From: Deltaproteobacteria bacterium
GTDB taxonomy: Bacteria > Myxococcota > Polyangia > Polyangiales > B10-G4
Direction: 5' to 3'
Length of the DNA: 6,137 nt
NCBI GenBank assembly: GCA_019312705.1
Contig: JAFDCW010000326.1
Coordinates: 1 to 6,137, forward strand
Shown: piece after piece, positions 1 through 5,742 of the stretch
How positions within the stretch are numbered: position 1 is the first letter of the stretch
Layout of the letters: each line of letters opens with the position of its first letter
Program-made: the position numbers and the translations under genes
Notes under the pieces: model-generated
The model's input: the letters and a program-made list of their open reading frames with translations, nothing else
Databases searched by the model: none
What the model was told of the DNA's origin: nothing

Positions 1-299
1 AATACCCCGTAGATGCCATCATACTTGCCGCCGGTGGGTTGGCTGTCGATGTGGCTGCCGGTCATCACTGGCGACGAGTCCGGGTTCTTGCCCTCGCGGC
101 GGCCGAAGATGTTGCCCATCTGGTCGATCGTGACTTTGCAGCCGGCCTCTTCACACCACCGGACGAAGAGGTCCCGGGCCTCCTTGTCGACGTCCGTCAG
201 GGCGAGACGACATACGCCGCCCTTGTCGGTCGCGCCGATCTTCGCCATCTCCATCAGGCTGTTCCAAAGACGCTTCCCGTCGATCTTGATGTCACCCAT
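1..299 (-). CDS. Zn-dependent N-carbamoyl-amino-acid hydrolase / beta-ureidopropionase family amidohydrolase, N-terminal part
   Basis: Only the first 99 codons are present; the gene continues past the left edge. The family removes the carbamoyl group from N-carbamoyl amino acids, beta-ureidopropionate or allantoate, releasing ammonia and CO2, using a two-metal M20-type cytoplasmic active site. The decisive motif is GSHIDSQPTGGKYDG at residues 81-95. His83 and Asp94 match the first metal-binding His and the bridging Asp of the family. Upstream, KGGVCRLALTD (26-36) and the stretch around MGNIFGRREG (61-70) are also typical of the N-terminus. The QPTGGKYDG variant resembles beta-ureidopropionase/carbamoylase enzymes more than simple M20 peptidases, but substrate cannot be settled from this fragment. 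The ATG at 297-299 follows an AGAGGG ribosome-binding site about 5 nt upstream and gives a normal family N-terminus. It lies 71 bp downstream of the cytochrome lipoprotein gene in the same direction, so co-transcription is possible. Confidence 0.88.
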   Translation of the reverse strand, partial: MGDIKIDGKRLWNSLMEMAKIGATDKGGVCRLALTDVDKEARDLFVRWCEEAGCKVTIDQMGNIFGRREGKNPDSSPVMTGSHIDSQPTGGKYDGIYGV

Positions 300-370
300 C
301 GTTCCCTCTCGGTTCGAGACGATGGGCACCCTACAAGGCCGGACGGATCCCCGGCAACAGCAGACCGCCG

Positions 371-1090
371 CTACCGCCTGCCGTCGAGGGCGGTATGACA
401 ATCCGCGCAGCTCGTCAGGATCTCGGCGTAGACGGCCGCCTGGGCCGCGGCCTGGCCAGCTTTTCGGGCTTGGACTCCGAGGGCCTGGACCGCCTCGAGC
501 TGAGGCGCGAGGGCTTCGTTCATGCCCTCAGCGTCGGAGACGGACCCGTGACCGATAATCGCCGCCGCACCGCGGGCCCAGGCCTCGTGGGAGGGCGCGG
601 TCAGGCCGATCCACAGCTGCTCCGTGCCCCAGGCGTGGGAGGTCATCCACCCCACGAGGTCCTCGTTGTGCGGTGGTTCAGTCTCCTCGGTATTGGCCGG
701 ACCCCCGAGGGTGGTTCGGTGGCAATCGGCACAGCTCTCGGTCAACGACGCCACCGCGTTCGCCGCCGCGAGGAGGTCCGACGAGTCGGCGTAGCCCCCG
801 GCTGATTGCTGCATCTCCTCGACCCATTGGAGCCAATCTGGCGGCAGATCGAAGCCGTACTCGGCTGCGGCGATGCGCGCGAGGGGCGGCCGGACCGCTT
901 CCAAGTCGCCCTGGATCACCGCATCCCGGGCGATTCCGACGTCCGTGAAGTGCTGCTGCATCCGGTCCGAGGCCGGCGGCGCGTCGGCCTCGGCCTCGGC
1001 GAGGACCTCGGGGGCCGGGGCCGTCGGTTCTGGCTGCACGCCGCCGCAGCCGACGATCAAGAGGAGCGCTGCTCCAATCGTGTTTCGCAT
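371..1090 (-). CDS. Dihaem cytochrome c lipoprotein with two tandem c'/c556-like domains
   Basis: A 239-residue exported lipoprotein. Residues 1-15 form a short signal peptide ending in a lipobox, LIVGC, with Cys15 as the likely lipidated residue. A Pro/Ala/Glu-rich linker follows to about residue 43. Two CxxCH haem-binding motifs, both CADCH, sit at 120-124 and 228-232. Each lies at the C-terminal end of an alpha-helical segment of about 80 residues, and each segment opens with an MxxH motif (Met44/His47 and Met149/His152). A haem site at the end of a helical domain is the arrangement of class II cytochromes (c', c556), where a residue in the first helix can be the sixth ligand. I infer a tandem duplication and a periplasmic electron-transfer or redox-sensing role; no partner is visible. 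The ATG at 1088-1090 is chosen because it gives the signal peptide; no good Shine-Dalgarno precedes it. The gene diverges from amt and lies upstream of the hydrolase. Confidence 0.8.
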   Translation of the reverse strand: MRNTIGAALLLIVGCGGVQPEPTAPAPEVLAEAEADAPPASDRMQQHFTDVGIARDAVIQGDLEAVRPPLARIAAAEYGFDLPPDWLQWVEEMQQSAGGYADSSDLLAAANAVASLTESCADCHRTTLGGPANTEETEPPHNEDLVGWMTSHAWGTEQLWIGLTAPSHEAWARGAAAIIGHGSVSDAEGMNEALAPQLEAVQALGVQARKAGQAAAQAAVYAEILTSCADCHTALDGRR

Positions 1091-1170
1091 GGCTTAGAAG
1101 TACGCCCGCGAGAGACCGGAGCAACCCCGGAATTAGCCCAACCGAAACATGCACGAAACCTCCGCTTCCC
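1091..1170. promoter_or_regulatory. Divergent intergenic region between cytochrome lipoprotein gene and amt
   Basis: This 80-bp gap must hold the 5' control signals of both divergent genes (113 bp if amt starts at the TTG at 1204). I see no convincing -35/-10 pair and no sigma-54 GG-N10-GC type element, which is common ahead of amt in other bacteria. The only structure is an imperfect palindrome at 1116-1130 (CCGG, 7-nt spacer, CCGG, five of seven positions paired), which could be an operator but is weak in DNA this GC-rich. Confidence 0.3.
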
Positions 1171-2442
1171 ATGATCCCGAGAACCGCACGGCAGAGGACT
1201 TCCTTGGACGAGACGATCATCGACAGCATCTGGGTACTGCTCAGCGCCTTCCTCGTTTTCTTCATGCACGCGGGCTTCGCCCTCGTCGAGAGCGGGTTCT
1301 GTCGACGGAAGAACGCTGTGATGGTGCTGCTGAAGAACGTATCGGTCGTCTCGATCGCATCACTGCTCTACTTCTTCGTCGGATTCGGCCTGATGTTCGG
1401 CGAGGGCAACGCCTTCATCGGCCTCTCGGGCTTCGCCCCGGCCGCGACGGCTACGGTGGCGGGGGCCCCGGACGGACTGCCGCTCTACGTCTTCCTCTTC
1501 TTCCAACTCGTATTCGCGGCGACGGCGGCGACGATCGTGAGCGGTGCCGTCGCCGAGCGGGCGCGCCTCGGCACCTTCTTCGTCTTCACCGCCTTCGCCT
1601 CGGCCGTGGTCTATCCCATCGTCGGCCACTGGGTCTGGGGCGGCGGCTTCCTGGCGGACCTCGGCTTCGTGGATTTCGCGGGGTCGACGGTCGTGCACGT
1701 CGTCGGCGCCGGCCTCGCCCTCGCCGGGGCGATGGCCATCGGCCCGCGCCTCGGCAAGTACGGCAAAGATGGAACCTCCCGCCCCATGCCGGCCCACAAC
1801 TTCCCCCTCGCCGCCCTCGGCGTGCTCATCCTCTGGCTCGGATGGTTCGGCTTCAACGGCGGCAGCGAGCTCGCCGCCCACCCCGAGGCCATCGCGTCGA
1901 TCATCCTCGTCACCAACCTCTCAGCGGCCGGCGGATTCCTCGCCGCCCTCGCCCATACACGCCTGCGCACCGGCATGCTCGACCTCTCGATGGGCCTCAA
2001 CGGGGTGCTCGCGGGCCTCGTCTCCATCACCGCCGGATGCCACGTCATCGGCCCCGTCGAGTCGATCCTCGTCGGCGCCATCGGTGGCGTCATCGCGGTC
2101 GAAGGCGTTTTCCTCCTGGAGCGGCTGCGCATCGACGACCCGGTCGGCGCCATCCCGGTGCACGGCATGGGCGGCGTCTTCGGCACCCTCGCCGTCGGTC
2201 TCTTCGGCGCCGAAGGAGGCCTCTTCCACGGCGGCGGCGTGACTCTCCTCGGCACCCAGGCCCTCGGCGCCCTCGCCGCCGCAGCCTTCGCCTTCGTCAC
2301 CGGCGCCGCGTTCTGGTGGCTGCTCGCCCGGCTCCCAGGCGGCATTCGCGTCTCGGCGGAGCACGAGTTCGACGGCCTCGACATCGCCGAATGCGGCGTC
2401 GAAGCGTACGGCGAAGAGCCCCGGGGCATCGCCGCGGCTTGA
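1171..2442 (+). CDS. amt: Amt-family ammonium transporter
   Basis: Integral inner-membrane channel for ammonium uptake, normally a trimer gated by a PII protein. The protein is 423 residues, standard for the family, with about 11 hydrophobic segments starting near residue 17. The pore is fully conserved by a constant +8 offset to E. coli AmtB in its first part: Phe115 (F107), Trp156 (W148), Asp168 (D160) and His176 (H168). Phe228 and Ser232 match F215 and S219, and His331 matches the second twin histidine, H318. The cytoplasmic tail around 398-413 (EHEFDGLDIAECGVEAY) is the conserved GlnK-responsive type. The start is uncertain. The ATG at 1171 has no clear ribosome-binding site, whereas the in-frame TTG at 1204-1206 follows AGAGGA by 5 nt and gives MDETIIDSIWVLL, a typical Amt N-terminus (412 residues). 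No glnK or glnB is adjacent, which is unlike the usual pairing. It meets the kinase gene tail to tail with 11 bp between. Confidence 0.96.
   Translation: MIPRTARQRTSLDETIIDSIWVLLSAFLVFFMHAGFALVESGFCRRKNAVMVLLKNVSVVSIASLLYFFVGFGLMFGEGNAFIGLSGFAPAATATVAGAPDGLPLYVFLFFQLVFAATAATIVSGAVAERARLGTFFVFTAFASAVVYPIVGHWVWGGGFLADLGFVDFAGSTVVHVVGAGLALAGAMAIGPRLGKYGKDGTSRPMPAHNFPLAALGVLILWLGWFGFNGGSELAAHPEAIASIILVTNLSAAGGFLAALAHTRLRTGMLDLSMGLNGVLAGLVSITAGCHVIGPVESILVGAIGGVIAVEGVFLLERLRIDDPVGAIPVHGMGGVFGTLAVGLFGAEGGLFHGGGVTLLGTQALGALAAAAFAFVTGAAFWWLLARLPGGIRVSAEHEFDGLDIAECGVEAYGEEPRGIAAA
1194..1206 (+). promoter_or_regulatory. Probable ribosome-binding site and alternative TTG start of amt
   Basis: The plus strand reads AGAGGA, then 5 nt, then TTG at 1204-1206, in frame with amt. 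Spacing and match to the Shine-Dalgarno consensus are better than anything upstream of the ATG at 1171. Starting here removes eleven polar residues rich in Arg/Thr that have no counterpart in most Amt proteins I know. This is inference; both starts are possible. Confidence 0.5.
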
Positions 2443-2453
2443 CGGACTGAGCG

Positions 2454-3614
2454 TTAGGTCGAGACGAACGCCGCCACGATCGCAATCACCGCGACGAGAG
2501 CGAAGAGACCGAGCCAGAGAAGCCACTTCGGCCGGGGAGCCGGGGACCCGGAGAGTGTATCGCTCGTCGAAGAATGCTGTCTTTGCTCGGGAAAGGCCGC
2601 GCGGGCCGGAAGCACGCGGGCTCCCGAAGAGACGGCCGGGGACTCGGGCATCATCGGGGGCAGGGAGGCCGCCGGCGCGATCAGGAGGGGGACGAGGTTT
2701 GCCAGCGCGGTGCCCGAGACCACCTGAGAGTCGTTGAGGTCGGCGAGGGTCAAGCGAGTCGCCGCCCGCATCGCCACTCGCAGCTGACGGGCATTTTGAG
2801 GCCGCTGGGCCGGGTCCTTGGCCATCGCGAGCTCGACGACCGCGGAGAGGGCCGGGTCGATGCCGAATTCGGTGAGCGGAGTCGGCGCATCCCGGATGAT
2901 CTTCCCGATCATGCCTGCGAGCGTCAGATCCGCAAACGGCAGGGTTCCAGAGAGGGCCTCGTAGAGAAGCACCCCCGCCGAAAAGACGTCCGAGCGCAGA
3001 TCAACACTGGGGAGGCCCTTGGCCTGCTCCGGGGAGAAGTAGTCCGGGGTGCCGAGCAATAGACCCGGGGTCGTGATAGCGCGCTTCTGCCTAATTCCCG
3101 GGGGCCGTTGGCTCGCCCGGGACGCAATCCGGGAGATGCCGAAGTCGGTGAGCTTCGGCAGCATGCCTTCTTCGTCCTGGGTCAGGAAGATATTCTCGGG
3201 TTTGAGGTCGCGATGAACGATGCCCTTGTCGTGAATGGCCGCGAGGCCTCCCATCAGCATGTCGAAGATGCGGACCGTCTCGTCGGTGGTGAGGGTCGGC
3301 TTCCGGTCGAAGCGCTCGCCGAGCGTCTCGCCCTCGAGGAGCTCCATGATCATGTAGGGCTGCCCATCGTCCGTATGACCGAAGTCGATGATGTCTACGA
3401 TGCAGCGGTGACGGATCGAGGCCGCGAGCTGGGCCTCTCGGAGAAAGCGTTCGCGGCGACTGTCGACGTCGTGGCCTTCGAGGTAGACGAACTTGATGGC
3501 GACCGGGCGCTCGAGGGTGGTGTGCATGGCCCGCCAAACGATCGCCATGCCGCCCTCGCCGATCTGCTCCTCCAGACGATACTTCTCGCCGATAATGGTG
3601 CCGGGGCTATACAT
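2454..3614 (-). CDS. Hanks-type Ser/Thr protein kinase with C-terminal membrane anchor
   Basis: A 386-residue protein kinase of the bacterial PknB/Pkn class that phosphorylates Ser/Thr on partner proteins. The catalytic domain covers about residues 12-285. Visible motifs are the glycine loop GEGGMAIV (19-26), ATP-binding Lys41 in VAIK, helix-C Glu60, the catalytic HRDLKPEN (134-141, Asp136 and Asn141), metal-binding DFG (157-159), SPE in place of APE (194-196), and the RSDVFSAGV Asp208. All catalytic residues are present, so it should be active. The activation segment between DFG and SPE looks longer than usual, with a basic stretch around 165-180 followed by Thr181-Thr182, possible autophosphorylation sites. 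Residues 285-363 are a low-complexity Pro/Ala/Ser linker. Residues 364-383 are a single transmembrane helix, and only three residues follow, so there is no PASTA or other extracytoplasmic sensor. The ATG at 3612-3614 fits the family N-terminus; no strong Shine-Dalgarno is seen. It follows the macroglobulin and small ORF in the same direction. Confidence 0.95.
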   Translation of the reverse strand: MYSPGTIIGEKYRLEEQIGEGGMAIVWRAMHTTLERPVAIKFVYLEGHDVDSRRERFLREAQLAASIRHRCIVDIIDFGHTDDGQPYMIMELLEGETLGERFDRKPTLTTDETVRIFDMLMGGLAAIHDKGIVHRDLKPENIFLTQDEEGMLPKLTDFGISRIASRASQRPPGIRQKRAITTPGLLLGTPDYFSPEQAKGLPSVDLRSDVFSAGVLLYEALSGTLPFADLTLAGMIGKIIRDAPTPLTEFGIDPALSAVVELAMAKDPAQRPQNARQLRVAMRAATRLTLADLNDSQVVSGTALANLVPLLIAPAASLPPMMPESPAVSSGARVLPARAAFPEQRQHSSTSDTLSGSPAPRPKWLLWLGLFALVAVIAIVAAFVST

Positions 3615-3652
3615 GGTGGGTCAGCGGGGCCGAGTTTACACCCGCCACCCAA

Positions 3653-3685
3653 TCTGTGCGCTAGCTAAGACGTGCAACGCACAGA
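3653..3685. repeat. Perfect 8-bp inverted repeat upstream of the kinase gene
   Basis: TCTGTGCG at 3653-3660 and CGCACAGA at 3678-3685 are exact reverse complements separated by 17 nt. The spacer holds GTGC-AAC-GCAC (3672-3682), which overlaps the right arm and could form an alternative small hairpin. The repeat spans the stop codon of the small ORF (3665-3667) and lies 39 bp ahead of the kinase start. No T-run follows on either strand, so it does not look like an intrinsic terminator. It could be an operator or an mRNA element controlling the kinase gene. Function is not shown by the sequence. Confidence 0.4.
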
Positions 3686-3853
3686 GTGCGATCTTGGTTC
3701 AACTGTGATCCAGGCCACTACATGGGGCAGACGGGCGACGACCGGGACCACGGGGACCAGGAGCAGGGCCACCACGAGGGGGCCAGAGGGCATCCGCTGG
3801 GCGATCAGGCGCTCTCCAGCCGTGAGCAGTGCCGGGGCCGCCCTCTCGTTCAT
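3665..3853 (-). CDS. Small hydrophobic ORF, possibly a translationally coupled or truncated membrane protein
   Basis: A 62-residue reading frame that I do not recognise. Its ATG (3851-3853) shares one base with the TGA of the macroglobulin gene (TGATG), an arrangement often seen with translational coupling. An in-frame GTG one codon earlier (3854-3856) is an alternative start. Residues 1-24 are polar to mixed, and about 25-50 form a hydrophobic segment (around LVVALLLVPVVPVVARLP) that could span the membrane once. Codons up to about residue 50 end mostly in G or C like the neighbours. The last dozen codons (for example ACA, GTT, GAA, CCA, AGA) lose this bias. That pattern suggests either a real small protein with a poor tail or the 5' end of a longer gene that has been cut or shifted. 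The position matches where bacterial macroglobulins often have penicillin-binding protein 1C, but I see no PBP1C motif. It could also be chance. Confidence 0.4.
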   Translation of the reverse strand: MNERAAPALLTAGERLIAQRMPSGPLVVALLLVPVVPVVARLPHVVAWITVEPRSHSVRCTS

Positions 3854-5742
3854 CACCGGGCGGTGACTACGAACTCCTGGGCTGCGGTCATCTGCTGGAG
3901 CTCCGGCTCGTAGTAGGCGTAGACCGTCGAAGCGGGGGCGACGGCCTCCACCGCCAACGATGGGATCATGGAGAAGGTGAGCTGCCGCTCCTCGCCGCTC
4001 CCGACAGTCATCATGTAGAAGGTGACGTCATCTTCGCGGACTTCGTAGCGGGACGCGACGCCCCGAGCGACGATCGACTCGAGGTCGGCGGCACGCGGCG
4101 TGAAGCCCGGCGCCCGGCCCACACGGACGATCACCTGGTTGCGAACCACGGAGTCGTTGTTTCGGGCCCGGGCGGTGACGGTCACCGGCGTGCCCACGGT
4201 GGTGGTCGTCGTATCGTAGTCGACGGTCAGGCTGAGGGGCCCCGTCGACATGGGAAGCACCGGACGGTAGGCCCTGCCGGTGACGCGGTAGCTGACCTCT
4301 CCGACGCCGGCCATGGTCACCTGCACGTCATTGCTGCCGATGACGGCGTGCTCCGTGAGGTCGAAGCTGCGCAGGAGATCGCCGTTGGTCTCGTTCACGT
4401 CGATGACGTGGGCGACCACGCCGTTGACGGTCACGGTGACCGTGCCCACCGCATCCGAGCCCCGAGGCGAAGCTGCTGCCGAAAGCGCCCGGAGGGCGTT
4501 CATCGTCGCCTGGGTATTGTACCAAGTGCCTACGGCGTCCTTGTTGGAGGTGATGAACCGCATCGCCCCCTCGATGTTCCCGGGGTGGGAATCGTGCTGC
4601 ATGAAGGCGTAGGCCACGAGGCCTGTCGTCTCGATAGACGCCGCGTCGCCCGAGGCACCGGTCCACGACGGGGCTTCGGTGGGCCAGAGGAGGGCGCTGT
4701 CGCCCGCATCGACGCGCATGCCGTCGAGGCGACCGAGGATGGTCCGAGTCGCCGCGCCCCCGGGGTCGGCCATCACCAGGGCATTGGCGACGAGCGCGTT
4801 GGCGTAGAGGTCGGCTTCGTCGGGCGTATTGGAACTGAGCCACCCGGCGGCACGGTCCACCGCTTCGCTTGCCCACCCGGTGTGGGCCAGTGCCCAGGCG
4901 ATGAAGGCGGTGGTGCGCGCTTGGCTCGTCCCGAGGACCTCGTTGCCCGCGTGCAGCGCGTCGCCCGAATCCCAGGAGCCGTCGGCGTTCTGCTCACCGA
5001 CGAGCCAGGCGACGGTCCGGTCGCGAACCTCGTGGTCCACGTCGATGAGCGTCTCGAGGTCGCTCAGGTGCCAGAGCATGATGGCGGACAGGATGCGGTT
5101 ACCCGGGTCCTCGTCGCCCCACCAGTTGTAGCCGCCGGTCGGACTCTCGAAGGTCAAGAGCCGCTGGTAGCCGCGAGTCACCATGCCCATGGTTTGCTCG
5201 CGGAGCTCCGGGGTCATCTGTCCCGTCATCTCGAGGTAGTTGGCGACCAAGGTATTGGGCCAGGCCGAAGAGGTGGTCTGCTCGAAGCAGCCGTTGGGCT
5301 CCTGGAGCATGGCCTCGACCCCCTGAGTCGCCTCGGCCGCGAAGCCGGGGGTGAGCACCAGGTCGAGGAACGCGCCGCCAGCGACCGTGTCCGATGGGAA
5401 GGTGAAGGAGTGAGCCGTGGTCCCGTTGAGCTTGCCCGAGAAGGTCTCGTCCTCGGGCTCGCCTTCGGGGTCGACGCGGGCGATGCGCAGCAGGGCATCG
5501 TCTACGCCGCCGGCGGAGCCGCGCAGCAAGAGCGCGTGCTCCCCCGCCTCGAGCACCCGCAGGCGGAACGTCGCCGCACGCACCTCACTGGGCTCGAGAC
5601 GGATGGTCTGGGACCGGGCCGACTCGAGGGCGTACCAGCTCCCGTCGTCGAGGCTCACGGTCACCGAGGTGGCCTCATCGAGGTAGTTGTAGATGACCGC
5701 TGGGACCTCGATGGTGTCGCCGGCTGTCATGCGAGGCGGCAT
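3853..5742 (-). CDS. Bacterial alpha-2-macroglobulin, thioester and C-terminal domains (downstream frame of a broken gene)
   Basis: This is the C-terminal part of a thioester-type bacterial alpha-2-macroglobulin, an envelope protein thought to trap foreign proteases by covalent linkage. The 629 residues counted from the ATG at 5740-5742 include an MG-type region at 10-130, the thioester motif NGCFEQTT at 150-157 (Cys152 and Gln155 form the bond), an alpha/alpha-toroid thioester domain to about residue 425 with repeats such as NADGSWDSG and TTGLVAYAF, and a C-terminal receptor-binding-like domain ending in EFVVTAR. That ATG is almost certainly not the native start. The frame stays open upstream to a TGA at 5875-5877, and those codons encode conserved family sequence: TWRVSADGS, then DGRLGAG, then FQSFFVDFNMPPR. 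The true N-terminal part lies in another frame (see the next entry). If no frame correction occurs, the product would lack its signal peptide and stay unexported. The stop at 3853-3855 overlaps the small downstream ORF. Confidence 0.93.
   Translation of the reverse strand: MPPRMTAGDTIEVPAVIYNYLDEATSVTVSLDDGSWYALESARSQTIRLEPSEVRAATFRLRVLEAGEHALLLRGSAGGVDDALLRIARVDPEGEPEDETFSGKLNGTTAHSFTFPSDTVAGGAFLDLVLTPGFAAEATQGVEAMLQEPNGCFEQTTSSAWPNTLVANYLEMTGQMTPELREQTMGMVTRGYQRLLTFESPTGGYNWWGDEDPGNRILSAIMLWHLSDLETLIDVDHEVRDRTVAWLVGEQNADGSWDSGDALHAGNEVLGTSQARTTAFIAWALAHTGWASEAVDRAAGWLSSNTPDEADLYANALVANALVMADPGGAATRTILGRLDGMRVDAGDSALLWPTEAPSWTGASGDAASIETTGLVAYAFMQHDSHPGNIEGAMRFITSNKDAVGTWYNTQATMNALRALSAAASPRGSDAVGTVTVTVNGVVAHVIDVNETNGDLLRSFDLTEHAVIGSNDVQVTMAGVGEVSYRVTGRAYRPVLPMSTGPLSLTVDYDTTTTTVGTPVTVTARARNNDSVVRNQVIVRVGRAPGFTPRAADLESIVARGVASRYEVREDDVTFYMMTVGSGEERQLTFSMIPSLAVEAVAPASTVYAYYEPELQQMTAAQEFVVTAR

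Noticed and set aside
338..355. GCCGG-N8-CCGGC inverted repeat between the cytochrome and hydrolase genes, considered as a terminator
   Set aside because: The stem is only 5 bp and no T-run follows on either strand; such short GC palindromes are common here.
1091..1170. A sigma-54 promoter for amt
   Set aside because: I looked for a TGGCAC-N5-TTGCA-like element and found none in the gap.
1611..2429. A 272-codon minus-strand frame opposite amt
   Set aside because: Low-complexity Ala/Pro/Arg/Ser product with no motif; antisense shadow of amt.
1149..2450. A 433-codon plus-strand frame overlapping amt
   Set aside because: Its product is a run of Arg/Pro/His low complexity, the normal +1 shadow of a GC-rich gene. 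The Amt frame has all pore residues.
2443..2453. A shared bidirectional terminator between amt and the kinase
   Set aside because: The gap is only 11 bp, and I see no stable stem with a T-run across it or in the flanking gene ends.
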